64,000 bases of DNA from Candidatus Bathyarchaeota archaeon (GCA_018396635.1 JAGTQE010000001.1:124001-188000), one strand, 5' to 3'; counted from the first letter of the stretch, positions 18,993 to 28,891 are shown. Notes: generated by a model from the sequence alone, not told the origin. Numbers and translations: made by a program.

Positions 18993-19868
18993 CTACTTTT
19001 CTTCTAGACCTCTGAGGAAGTTTAGCACGCATTGTGGAAGATCTCTTCCATAGCCGCCCTCTAGAACCGCAAAAACCCTCCTATTCAATTTCGCTATCAT
19101 GCGCCCTATGACTCTATATGATTCGGTGCTTAGGCCTAGACTGCAAATTGGATCAAACTTATGCGTATCAAATCCGGCCGAGACAGCTATTAATTCTGGG
19201 TTAAACTTCTCTATCTCATGTAAAGCAGCGCTCAAAACCCTAATATACTCTTCATCGCCGATGGGATGTGGAAAGGGGTAGTTGAGACAGTTCTCTGCAG
19301 ACTTATCTCCAGTTCCAGGGTAAACTCCACCATACCTATGGAGGGAGACGAAGAGGACCCGCCGATCCCTAAAGAATATCTCTTGAGTGCCGTTACCATG
19401 GTGGCAATCTATGTCTAGTATAGCTATTCTCTCAGCCTTACCCATATTCAGAGCTTTCCTGCACGCAACAGCAATATTATTGAAGTAGCAGAACCCTAAA
19501 GTTGGAGCTCCGAGAGCTCTTCCGTTAATGCCCGCATGATGCCCAGGCGGCCTCATGAGTGAGAAGGCTACTTCATCCTTCAGGGAAATCTCCATACTCT
19601 TTATTGCAGCCCCAGCGGCAAGCCTAGCATATTCATATATCCCAGGAATGTTTGGCGTATCAGGGTCATAGAATCTCCCACTTTTAATCCTGCCAACATG
19701 CTCTTTACTATGAACCATCAAAAGGTCATCTTCAGAGCAGGGCTCAGCCTCAACGAACTTAAATCCCTCCCTCCTAAGAAGAATATATATGTTAAGAACC
19801 CTCTCCGGAGACTCTGGATGCCCAAGCTCAAAATATTCTAAGCATCTCTCCGAGAAGACTATGTACAA
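18993..19868 (-). CDS. Histone deacetylase / acetylpolyamine amidohydrolase family protein
   Basis: LMRPPGHHAG, AILDIDCHHGNGTQEIFF, SLHRYGGVYPGTG, VSAGFDTHKFDP, VLEGGYG. Confidence 0.94.
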   Translation of the reverse strand: MYIVFSERCLEYFELGHPESPERVLNIYILLRREGFKFVEAEPCSEDDLLMVHSKEHVGRIKSGRFYDPDTPNIPGIYEYARLAAGAAIKSMEISLKDEVAFSLMRPPGHHAGINGRALGAPTLGFCYFNNIAVACRKALNMGKAERIAILDIDCHHGNGTQEIFFRDRRVLFVSLHRYGGVYPGTGDKSAENCLNYPFPHPIGDEEYIRVLSAALHEIEKFNPELIAVSAGFDTHKFDPICSLGLSTESYRVIGRMIAKLNRRVFAVLEGGYGRDLPQCVLNFLRGLEEK

Positions 19869-19890
19869 TCATAGATCCCCTCGGCAGATA

Positions 19891-20910
19891 TTATTCATAA
19901 AACCAGTCTATCGGGAAAATCTTCAGCTTTAATGAGAGAAGATTAGTCTTTCTATCATGGCAGTAGTAAGTTATTAGCGCCTCATCCCTAACAAAAGTTA
20001 TGCTTGGATAGGCGTATGAGAAGCGCGGATCAGCCTCTATATCCTTAATGTTTTCCCAAGTTTCTCCCTCATCCCTCGATATTGCCGTCGTAAGAGGGAC
20101 TCTTTGTGGGCCAGGGGTGTTATTCCAAACCAATAGAATATCGTTTGTTTTCGGTATCCTCTTCATGGCTTGGGGAGAATTTGGAGACGAAAGCGGCATT
20201 GGCTCAGCCTTACCCCAAGTTTCCCCAAAATCATCTGAGAAAGCCCTATAAATGTAACCCAGCGTAGTCCTAAACCACATCATAAGCCTACCATCCTTCA
20301 GCTCAATGACGCCGGGTTCCTCGGCAGTAGCTTTTTGCAAACTTACTTCCACATCTGACTTAAACCAGGTTCTTCCATTATCGTCAGAATAGAAGCAGAA
20401 GGAAGTTAATTTTCGCATAGCCCAAATATTGGGGGTGTATGCTACTGGCAACAATATTCTTCCATTTGATAGCTGAATTGCCCTATCGTTATTGGTAGTA
20501 AAGTATCCCTGGTAAAATTTCGCTATTGGGACGAGTTCAGACCATGTTCCCGCCTCATCAAAAGTCTTTTTCATATATGGATGGCAGTCGGATTCAGAGT
20601 TCTTAATTAGGAAGAAGAGAGCAATCTCACCCGTTCTGAGCCTTAGTAAATCAGCCTCCATTACATTATTACAGCCAATATTCTCCTGTATAGTGAAGGG
20701 GTCACTCCAGCTTCTACCACGATCATAGGATATTTTTCCAGCTATTCTAGCCGGAGCCATATCATGGCTCTCGTAATGATAGAATTCCGTATAGGCTAAT
20801 AGTAGCCTTCCATCAGTCAACTCTATGATGTCTGCCTCTGTGTTTCTCGGATTCCTACTATTCGCTGGACAAACTATAAGATCAAATACCTCCCCAGCGA
20901 GACTACACAT
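19891..20910 (-). CDS. Sialidase-like beta-propeller protein (BNR/Asp-box repeats)
   Basis: Four Asp-box-like repeats: SYDRGRSW, YSDDNGRTW, FSDDFGETW, SRDEGETW. Confidence 0.88.
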   Translation of the reverse strand: MCSLAGEVFDLIVCPANSRNPRNTEADIIELTDGRLLLAYTEFYHYESHDMAPARIAGKISYDRGRSWSDPFTIQENIGCNNVMEADLLRLRTGEIALFFLIKNSESDCHPYMKKTFDEAGTWSELVPIAKFYQGYFTTNNDRAIQLSNGRILLPVAYTPNIWAMRKLTSFCFYSDDNGRTWFKSDVEVSLQKATAEEPGVIELKDGRLMMWFRTTLGYIYRAFSDDFGETWGKAEPMPLSSPNSPQAMKRIPKTNDILLVWNNTPGPQRVPLTTAISRDEGETWENIKDIEADPRFSYAYPSITFVRDEALITYYCHDRKTNLLSLKLKIFPIDWFYE

Positions 20911-20970
20911 CCTCCCACCAATCTCATAAAACCATAAGATAGATTTCTCCCGTCGAAGATTTTAATTTTA

Positions 20971-22098
20971 ATGGACAGCAAGCGTAGGATGCTGGAGGCG
21001 ATATCTAGGGGTTTAGAAAGCGAATTTCCAGTTGTTATTCCATATACTGGCATATTCCTGCGTGATCATTGGGAGGAGATAACTGATAAACCTTGGTGGG
21101 TGATGAGTAACATTAATCTGTCAGCCCGCCTGGAGGTTGAAGAAGATCTTCTGAAGAGATTGGACTTAGATTGGGTGGAATGTACTCTTTGCCCATCTAG
21201 AGGCTGGAGGGAGTCTCATAGGATTGAGGTTATTAATGGTCGAGTATTTCTAACCAATGTTGTGAGCCGTGAAAGAAGGGAGATAAAGAGACCGCCTATA
21301 GGCGGAGATATTATTCGGATAGATAGGGAACCCCTCATCAAATCGATCAGCGACGTCGAGAAGTATATACAGATTGTGGACGCGATGGAAATGATCAAAA
21401 ATGGGAATCTCGACTATGCGAAGATGGTTGTGGAAAAATTTGGCTCAAAGAAGTTTGTCTGCGCTAGCGTCAGCTCACCCTACTGGACGGCGCTGAGCAA
21501 TTACTTTGGGTTTAAGGGGATGCTGCTATTCATACTTAAGAGGACTAATATTGTGAGAGCCGTGCTCGATAAGATAACAGAGCAGATTATTGAGGTGTTA
21601 AAGGCTTACGCTGAAGCTGGTGTTGACGGAATATGGCTTGAAGAATGTTTAGCATCAGCCAACGAGATTTCTCCAAAAATCTTTAGAGAAATAATCCTGC
21701 CTTACAATTCTGAGATATTTTCGGTAATGAGGCATTTAGGCCTAAAAAGCATCTATTATTCATGTGGAGATATACGTGACCGACTAGAATTAATATTAGA
21801 TGCCCAGCCAGACTGCATCGCAGCAGAGGAGAGTAAAAAGGGCTTTAAAATTAATATAGAGTGGATTAGCGAGATCGTTGCCGGTCGGGCCTGCATATTT
21901 GGCAATATAGATTCCATAAATATTCTCCAAAACGGTACGATTAGCGAGCTAGAGAAGGAGATTGAAAGGCAGATTAGTGTTGGACGGAACCATAGAAGAT
22001 TTGTAGTGTCGCTCGGTAGCCCGGTAACCCCGAAAACTCCCACTTCTCGGGTTAGAGAGTACATAGAAGTTGCCCGTAGGCTATCAATGTCAGCCTAG
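20971..22098 (+). CDS. Uroporphyrinogen-decarboxylase-family methyltransferase-like protein
   Basis: AYAEAGVDGIWLEECLASANEISPKIFREIILPYN, YYSCGDI...FGNIDSINIL. Confidence 0.8.
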   Translation: MDSKRRMLEAISRGLESEFPVVIPYTGIFLRDHWEEITDKPWWVMSNINLSARLEVEEDLLKRLDLDWVECTLCPSRGWRESHRIEVINGRVFLTNVVSRERREIKRPPIGGDIIRIDREPLIKSISDVEKYIQIVDAMEMIKNGNLDYAKMVVEKFGSKKFVCASVSSPYWTALSNYFGFKGMLLFILKRTNIVRAVLDKITEQIIEVLKAYAEAGVDGIWLEECLASANEISPKIFREIILPYNSEIFSVMRHLGLKSIYYSCGDIRDRLELILDAQPDCIAAEESKKGFKINIEWISEIVAGRACIFGNIDSINILQNGTISELEKEIERQISVGRNHRRFVVSLGSPVTPKTPTSRVREYIEVARRLSMSA

Positions 22099-22184
22099 GT
22101 CTAAGAAACCTCTAAACGCTCCTTAAGTAAGTTGAAGAGGAGAAGAGAACAGAGCCATTAATATAGGGGCGTGATGGCGAAGCT

Positions 22185-23195
22185 ATGAGTGTGTCAAAGG
22201 GAGTGGAGAGAGTTAGGGTCTCAATAGGGTCAGCGATAGTTTTAGGTTTGGTTAAGGGCGTCATTAACGCTAAGCCCACAACCGTGTACCTGCTTACATA
22301 TAGGGAGGGGCGGTGCTCGGCCAACTGCGCCTTCTGCCCGCAGGCCAGGGACAGCACCTCAAGGGCAGACATGCTATCAAGGGTTATATGGCCGGACTTC
22401 ACGCTCAGTGATGTTGTGAGCAGCATTATAAGGTCTGTGGAAAATGGTGAGATAAAGAGGGTCTGCATACAAGCGCTCAATTATGCTGGCGTTCAGCGTG
22501 ACCTAGAGTATCTGGTCTCTAAAATAAGGTCTACTTGTGAGGTCCCAATATCTGTCTCATGTCAACCGCTCACACCTGAAGATATGAGGATGCTACTCAG
22601 CGCCGGCGTTGAGAGGATAAGCATAGCGTTGGACGCTGTTACTGAGGAGATTTTCTCCAGAGTTAAGGGGGAGCTGGCTAATGGCCCATATAGATGGAGG
22701 CTTCACCTTAACTCCCTTAGGGATGCCGTCAGGGTTTTTGGAAGAGGAAAGGTTACGACACACCTCATAGCCGGCCTAGGCGAGAGTGAGGAGGAATTCA
22801 TCTCTATGATGCAGAAGTGCGTTGATGAGGGAGTTTTTCCAGCCCTCTTCGCATTCACGCCAATACAGGGCACGAGAATGGCTAATCATCCAAGACCCCC
22901 AATAACATACTATCGCAAACTTCAGATAGCGCATTACTTAATAACGCACAGGATAAGACGTTACGAGGACATGGCTTTTATGGATGGAAGACTTATCAAT
23001 TTTGGGTTGCCCAACGAAGATTTGATGAGAATAATTTTAACTGGCGAGCCCTTTAAGACCAGCGGGTGCCCGGGCTGTAACAGACCATACTATAATGAGG
23101 ACCCGAGGGGCCCAATATACAATTACCCAAGAGACTTAAATGCGAAAGATATAGCGTCCGTGTTAAGGGAGGTTAATTTGGCGCTCAGTCAATAA
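22185..23195 (+). CDS. Radical SAM protein, biotin-synthase-related (LipS2 candidate)
   Basis: GRCSANCAFCPQARDS (CxxxCxxC), VSVSCQPLTPEDMRMLLSAGVERISIALDA, HLIAGLGESEEEF; C-terminal CPGCNRPYYNE. Confidence 0.82.
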   Translation: MSVSKGVERVRVSIGSAIVLGLVKGVINAKPTTVYLLTYREGRCSANCAFCPQARDSTSRADMLSRVIWPDFTLSDVVSSIIRSVENGEIKRVCIQALNYAGVQRDLEYLVSKIRSTCEVPISVSCQPLTPEDMRMLLSAGVERISIALDAVTEEIFSRVKGELANGPYRWRLHLNSLRDAVRVFGRGKVTTHLIAGLGESEEEFISMMQKCVDEGVFPALFAFTPIQGTRMANHPRPPITYYRKLQIAHYLITHRIRRYEDMAFMDGRLINFGLPNEDLMRIILTGEPFKTSGCPGCNRPYYNEDPRGPIYNYPRDLNAKDIASVLREVNLALSQ

Positions 23196-23264
23196 ACTTT
23201 AGCTTGTTAAGAGGATAAATGTTATTTTTGATTCTATAGAATTAGATTTCTGTGGCTGTCGGAA

Positions 23265-23831
23265 ATGGTCCCAATAATTAGGGGTGAAGATGGAGAGAAG
23301 GAGGCCATTATCGAGGCTGCGAGGCTCATGCAAGTTGCCGCGAGAACGGCTCCAAAAACTAGGGGAATCGACGATATTTTAACGCTGATAGTTTTCGGTT
23401 CTGAGAAAAATGCAATAGCCGAGAAGATGAGGGAGATGGCGAGGGAGAGGGGCGCAAACCTATTTGAGCGCGACGCAATATGTGTAGAGAACTCTGAAGC
23501 AGTACTCCTCATAGGCGTTAGGGGGAATAGGGCTCCTGGCTTAAATTGTGGCGCATGCGGCAGCAGAGACTGCAAGGAGTTTGAGGAGAAGGAGAAAAGG
23601 ATAGGCCAGGACTTTTTAGGTCCAACATGCATATTTAAGGCATTAGATTTGGGGATAGCTTTAGGCTCAGCCGTTAAAATTGCCAGCATACTCAACGTTG
23701 ACAACAGGATAATGTATCATGTGGGCGCGGCTGCCATGAGGATGAATCTAATGCCGGAAGCAACGATAATTCTAGGGATACCATTATCGTCTAGGGGTAA
23801 GAACATATATTTTGACAGAAGATGGCCCTAA
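23265..23831 (+). CDS. DUF2148 ferredoxin-domain protein
   Basis: GLNCGACGSRDCKEFEEKEK, GPTCIFKALDLGIALGSAVKIASILNVDNRIMY. Confidence 0.85.
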   Translation: MVPIIRGEDGEKEAIIEAARLMQVAARTAPKTRGIDDILTLIVFGSEKNAIAEKMREMARERGANLFERDAICVENSEAVLLIGVRGNRAPGLNCGACGSRDCKEFEEKEKRIGQDFLGPTCIFKALDLGIALGSAVKIASILNVDNRIMYHVGAAAMRMNLMPEATIILGIPLSSRGKNIYFDRRWP

Positions 23832-24008
23832 ACTAGCATCCACCACTATTTATTTTATTCTCTTATGAAGACGGATTCGTGGACTTGGCTAGGAAATGGA
23901 GCCATAACTCTGAAAAGCCAAATTCAAGAAGAGTCCTCGTCTCTTAGTTGGCGCTGTCGAGTGGAGAGCTCATGCAGCCCAATATTTTTGGATGGGAGAA
24001 ATGTCCAA

Positions 24009-24039
24009 GCTTTTGGCGAAAAACTGCTTCGCCAAAAGC
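24009..24039. repeat. Perfect 12-bp inverted repeat (hairpin)
   Basis: GCTTTTGGCGAA at 24009-24020 and TTCGCCAAAAGC at 24028-24039 around a 7-nt loop AAACTGC. Confidence 0.8.
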
Positions 24040-24129
24040 GTTTATCCTCTAATGGGTAAAGAATCTACCTTTTTTCCTCAACCCTAACCACGCGGATCAA
24101 AAACATTTAAGATTTGAAGCCTAGGATAC

Positions 24130-25488
24130 ATGATATGTGTTGAGAGATGCTCCATTGGGGCGGTTGGAATGAAGCGCACACTTTATCCGCATCCAAGAAA
24201 CCCACGCTACTTCACAGATGATGGTAAGCGTGCCATCTACCTTACAGGCTCTCACACCTGGTGCAACCTGCAGGATATGGGTGTAAGCGATCCCCCGCCA
24301 GAATTCGACTTCCAAGCCTACCTAGATTTCCTTCAAAAGCATGGACATAACTTTATCCGGCTATGGCGTTGGGAGACACCGAAGTGGCGTTATAGCCTAG
24401 ATAAACCATTCTCATTCTCCAAGCCGCATCCATGGAGGCGTGTGGGGCCCGGCCTCGCCGCGGATGGGAAGCCTAAATTCGATTTAGCTAGATTTGATGA
24501 ATCGTATTTTGAGCGCCTACGTACTAGGGTTGGGATGGCCGCTGAGATAGGCATCTACGTATCAATAATGCTGTTTGAGGGACACTGCGTCCAGTTTGCA
24601 GCTCAGGGATGGGAGTTCCATCCATTTAATCCGGAGAATAACGTAAATGGCATAGATGGTGGCCGACTAGACTACTACACCCTTAAACGTAGGGAGGTGC
24701 TCGCATTGCAGGAGACATATGTCCGCAAAGTTATAGACACTGTTAATGAGTTTGACAATGTGCTATACGAGGTTTGTAATGAGGCTGGCAGATACTCAAC
24801 CGAATGGCAATATTACTTCATTCGCTTCATCAAGTCTTATGAGAAGGAGAAGGCAAAGCAGCACCCAGTAGGTATGACATTCCAGTATGGTGGGAAAGAA
24901 TATAGCGGTAGCAATGCTGATCTATTCAATAGTCCAGCAGACTGGATATCTCCAAACCCTGAAGGCGGCTATCGAGATGACCCTCCAGTGAACGATGGAT
25001 CGAAAGTTGTTCTCAACGACACTGATCATTTATGGGGTGAGGGAGGTAACCCGCAATGGGTCTGGAAAAGCTTTACGCGTGGACACAATGTCCTATTCAT
25101 GGATAGAATAGTTGCTTTAACCCATCGGACGATTACGTGGGCGGGGTTGTCGCCCGCAGAAGACATACCTTACGCTGAGGAGATACGAATGGCTATGGGA
25201 AATACCATTAAACTAGCAACCCGCTTTAATATCGCTGATATGACTCCCCTTCCAGAGTTAGCCTCAACAGGCTATTGCCTAGCAAATCCCGGTGAAGCAT
25301 ACATAATTTATTCGCCATCAAATGCTGAGATTAAAGTGGACCTACGAACAGCATATGGAAGGTTGAAAGTGGAGTGGATGCATCCGGTCCTCGGTAACTC
25401 AATCCAAGCTGGCACTGTTGATGGAGGAGAGTGGTGCACCCTTAAACCACCATTAGAGGGGGACTCTGTTCTCCTGCTATATAAATGA
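24130..25488 (+). CDS. Glycoside-hydrolase-like protein (apiosidase/DUF4038-like TIM barrel)
   Basis: NPRYFTDDGKRAIYLTGSHTWCNLQD, HGHNFIRLWRWETPKW, VLYEVCNEAGRYSTEWQYYFIRFIK. Confidence 0.78.
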   Translation: MICVERCSIGAVGMKRTLYPHPRNPRYFTDDGKRAIYLTGSHTWCNLQDMGVSDPPPEFDFQAYLDFLQKHGHNFIRLWRWETPKWRYSLDKPFSFSKPHPWRRVGPGLAADGKPKFDLARFDESYFERLRTRVGMAAEIGIYVSIMLFEGHCVQFAAQGWEFHPFNPENNVNGIDGGRLDYYTLKRREVLALQETYVRKVIDTVNEFDNVLYEVCNEAGRYSTEWQYYFIRFIKSYEKEKAKQHPVGMTFQYGGKEYSGSNADLFNSPADWISPNPEGGYRDDPPVNDGSKVVLNDTDHLWGEGGNPQWVWKSFTRGHNVLFMDRIVALTHRTITWAGLSPAEDIPYAEEIRMAMGNTIKLATRFNIADMTPLPELASTGYCLANPGEAYIIYSPSNAEIKVDLRTAYGRLKVEWMHPVLGNSIQAGTVDGGEWCTLKPPLEGDSVLLLYK

Positions 25489-25550
25489 TGTCTCAGTTAA
25501 AATCGGTAATGAAAATTGGAGTGGTGAGTGGATACAAAAGCATCGACCAC

Positions 25551-27983
25551 TCATCTTCTCTTGCTTAGCATACGCTCAAGGTGTGGGCGTAGCTTCTCGT
25601 TTTCCTGGATTATTCTTTCTCGGCCAATCTCTTTTAGTTTAGCCGCCATCTCCCGAATTATCTGAGCAAACTTTACTCCCTCAGCTGCGGATACGTATTC
25701 AACCCTGAACCTGTCAGGCGTTAGGCCGAGTTTCTCCAGGGCTTTAGCCAGAGCGTCCATTCTAACCCTCATCTTCAGGTTTCCGTCAATATAATGGCAG
25801 TCATATGGATGGCATGCCCCTATGAGAACCATTCCAGCGCCCTTCCTAAAGGCATGGAGCACAAAGTCTCTGTCAACACGCCCAGAGCACATAACCCTAA
25901 CAATCCTTATGTTTGGAGGATACTCAAATCTACTTGTTCCAGCAAGATCCGCACCAGCGTAAGCACACCAGTTGCAGCAGATTCCAAGTATCTTATCTTC
26001 GGGGTTATCCTCTAAGGCAGCGTCTATCTGCGCCAGTATCTGTGCGTCTGTAAAGTGCATTTGAGTTATGGCATCAGCTGGACACTCGGCGACGCATGTA
26101 CCACACCCATGGCACATGGCGGGCGTAACCTCAGCGGGCTTGCCAGTCTCAGCCTTAATGGCACCATATGGACATCTCATCGCGCATATGCCGCACTTAA
26201 CCTTAGTATTCCTACACTTCTCCGGGTCTACGACCGCTATTATAGGCTCAATCGTGACAGATGGCTTAGATAGTATAGTAGCAGCCCTGGCGGCAGCCCC
26301 ACAACCTTGAGCAACACTATACGGTATATCTTTAGGCCCTTGGCATGCTCCAGCCAAGAATATTCCGTCAACCGCCGTATCTAGGGGTTTAAGCTTCGGA
26401 TGGCTCTCCAGGAAGAACCCGTCTGCCCCCCTAGGTATGTTCAGAAGCCTCGCAAGCTCATCTGACCCCTTACTCGGCACTGCAGCCGTTGCCAGAACAA
26501 CCATCTCAGCCTCGAGCTCTATTGGCTCTCCGAGCAGAGTATCCTCCGCATATATTATAAGGTTCTTCGTCTTAGGATCCTCAACTACCCTCGATACCCT
26601 ACCCCTAATGAAGTTTACGCCCATCTCCCTAGCCCTCTGGTAAAACTCCTCGTATCCTTTAAAGTGGCTGCGCATATCCATGTAGAATACATAAACCTCT
26701 ACGTCGTCTCCATAATGCTCTTTTAATTGAATTGTATGTTTAAGTGTATACATGCAGCAGAAGTTTGAGCAGTATGGATGCTTATTCACATCTCTGGAGC
26801 CGACGCATTGGATGAAGGCAACGCTCTTCGGTCTCCTCCCATCAGACGCCCTCACAACATGCCCGCCCGTCGGCCCGGCCGCAAGTATAAGTCTCTCAAA
26901 CTCTAGGCTAGTTATAACGTTACTATATTTGCCATAGCCGTATAGATTACCCTCCTCAGGCAGGTAGATGTCGTATCCCGTTGCAACGATTATTGCACCA
27001 ACTTTAAGCTCTATCTCCTCAGGCTTCTGGTCGAAGTTTATTGCTTGGCGTGGTCCGCATGCATCAACGCACTTATAACACTCAATACAATAGTCCCGGT
27101 TTATCCTATATACTAATGGAACCGCCTGCGGGAACGGAACCGATATAGCCTTCCTAACGCCGAGATTCATATCCCATTCATTAGGATACTCTATTGGACA
27201 TACTGCTGCGCATTCGCCACAACCAGTGCACTTATCCTCTAAGACATAGCGCGGATTCTTTCTAATGACCACCCTAAAATTACCAATATAACCCTCAACC
27301 TTCACCAGATCTGCGAAAGAAATTATCTCAATGTTTGGGTGGCGAGCAACATCAACCATCTTCGGCCCCTCGATACAGATGGAGCAGTCTAATGTTGGGA
27401 ACGTTTTATCTAGCTGTGCCATATGTCCACCTATACTCTCCTTCTTCTCCAGCAAATAGACCTTAAAGCCCATCTCCGCAAGATCTAGGGCCGCATTTAT
27501 GCCAGCTATCCCCCCACCTATCACTAGGGCTGTTGGCGTTACTGGCACCTTTATTGGCTCTAATGGCTGAAGGAGTCTTGCCTTAGCAACAGCAATTTTA
27601 ATTAGTTCTTTAGCCTTTTCAGTAGCCTCCTTTGGGTGGCTGGGATGCGCCCATGAGCAGTGCTCCCTGATATTCGCCATCTCAAAAAAGTACGGGTTTA
27701 AGCCAGCCTCAGCAACGCACCTCCTGAACGTGAATTCATGCATTCTCGGCGAGCACGCTGCAACGACCACGCGGTTTAGATTATACTCCTTTATAGCCTT
27801 CTTAATCTCCTCTTGCCCTGGATCAGAGCAGGTGTACCTGTTATCTATGGCGAAGACAACGTTCGGCAGTTTACGTGCATAATCAACGACGTCCTTAACA
27901 TCCACTACACCAGCTATATTTAAGCCACAGTGACAGACGAATACACCAATCCTCACATCTTCAGGCTTAGATTCCACACTCAT
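25551..27983 (-). CDS. hdrA: HdrA-like heterodisulfide reductase subunit A with C-terminal MvhD-like domain
   Basis: GVFVCHCGLNIAGVVDV, FAD motif ALVIGGGIAGINAALDLA, SICIEGPKM, several CxxCxxCxxxCP clusters, and a C-terminal ICCNWCAYAGADLAGTSR...CSGRVD...GACHPYDCHY domain. Confidence 0.93.
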   Translation of the reverse strand: MSVESKPEDVRIGVFVCHCGLNIAGVVDVKDVVDYARKLPNVVFAIDNRYTCSDPGQEEIKKAIKEYNLNRVVVAACSPRMHEFTFRRCVAEAGLNPYFFEMANIREHCSWAHPSHPKEATEKAKELIKIAVAKARLLQPLEPIKVPVTPTALVIGGGIAGINAALDLAEMGFKVYLLEKKESIGGHMAQLDKTFPTLDCSICIEGPKMVDVARHPNIEIISFADLVKVEGYIGNFRVVIRKNPRYVLEDKCTGCGECAAVCPIEYPNEWDMNLGVRKAISVPFPQAVPLVYRINRDYCIECYKCVDACGPRQAINFDQKPEEIELKVGAIIVATGYDIYLPEEGNLYGYGKYSNVITSLEFERLILAAGPTGGHVVRASDGRRPKSVAFIQCVGSRDVNKHPYCSNFCCMYTLKHTIQLKEHYGDDVEVYVFYMDMRSHFKGYEEFYQRAREMGVNFIRGRVSRVVEDPKTKNLIIYAEDTLLGEPIELEAEMVVLATAAVPSKGSDELARLLNIPRGADGFFLESHPKLKPLDTAVDGIFLAGACQGPKDIPYSVAQGCGAAARAATILSKPSVTIEPIIAVVDPEKCRNTKVKCGICAMRCPYGAIKAETGKPAEVTPAMCHGCGTCVAECPADAITQMHFTDAQILAQIDAALEDNPEDKILGICCNWCAYAGADLAGTSRFEYPPNIRIVRVMCSGRVDRDFVLHAFRKGAGMVLIGACHPYDCHYIDGNLKMRVRMDALAKALEKLGLTPDRFRVEYVSAAEGVKFAQIIREMAAKLKEIGRERIIQENEKLRPHLERMLSKRR

Positions 27984-28891
27984 CTCCTAACCCTCCCCCC
28001 AACCCTAAGCCTCCTAACAGAGTCACATACTCTGGATGTAGATTTACTTCGGAGCTCTTTAACCATACCTTCAGTCGAAGTTAGCCTCTCCAGGGCTTTA
28101 TTCCACGCTCCAGACTTGACTGGAGCATGGCGAATGGACATCCTCTTAATTTCTATGGCGCCCTCAACAGGGCAAGCATTCCTACATGCGCCACAATAGA
28201 CACAGAATAAATCGTTGACCACAACCTTCCCACCCTCAGATATTGAGAGAACCGATGGGATTGGACATGCGTCAACACATCTGCGGCACCCTTCTGGACA
28301 TATATCGCTATTAATTTTTATTGAGCCTGTAAGGATTTTTCTCGCGTGTATTGCATCATAAGGACACTTCACTTCGCATACCCTGCAGCCCGGGCAGCGA
28401 TCAACATCAACATTAACCTCAGACACTCTACCGCTTCCATTAAATCTAACGTTAATGAGATGTAGGGGGCACTCTTCCTCACATATCCTGCAGCCTGGGG
28501 GGCACTTCGCCACATCAACCTTTACCTCATGCACTATTTGCGGAAAACTTTCGCTCTTCAGGACGGGAACCCACACTTCTCCATTAACGCTCTGTCCGAA
28601 TGCGCCAAATATGCATATTTCGCTGCATATGCCGCAAAAGTTGCATTTGTCCTCAAGAACAGTTACGGTTATCTTCTTTGGCATGCTCTCAGAGACTGCC
28701 TCAAGATTTTCTGGCTTAACTATTTTTATTGCCTCCTTTGGGCAAGCATCCTTGCAGAGTTCGCATCCAATACATCTGCTCCTATCAAGGGATAAGGTGT
28801 AATGTTTAGTGTAGAGAATTCTTTCTAATGTAAGAGAATTTTCATCTTCCTTCTTAACAATTTTTACGGGCAAGCTCCTTCCAACCCGCAA
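27980..28891 (-). CDS. Polyferredoxin with six 4Fe-4S motifs
   Basis: Six CxxC(x)CxxxCP-type motifs: CIGCELCKDACP, CNFCGICSEIC, CPPGCRICEEECP, CPGCRVCEVKCP, CPEGCRRCVDACP, CVYCGACRNACP. 4-nt overlap with hdrA. Confidence 0.9.
   Translation of the reverse strand: MRVGRSLPVKIVKKEDENSLTLERILYTKHYTLSLDRSRCIGCELCKDACPKEAIKIVKPENLEAVSESMPKKITVTVLEDKCNFCGICSEICIFGAFGQSVNGEVWVPVLKSESFPQIVHEVKVDVAKCPPGCRICEEECPLHLINVRFNGSGRVSEVNVDVDRCPGCRVCEVKCPYDAIHARKILTGSIKINSDICPEGCRRCVDACPIPSVLSISEGGKVVVNDLFCVYCGACRNACPVEGAIEIKRMSIRHAPVKSGAWNKALERLTSTEGMVKELRSKSTSRVCDSVRRLRVGGRVRR

Noticed and set aside
25515-25550. Possible hairpin (GTGGT...ACCAC) between convergent genes as a terminator
   Set aside because: Short imperfect stem and archaeal terminators are usually U-tracts; not convincing.
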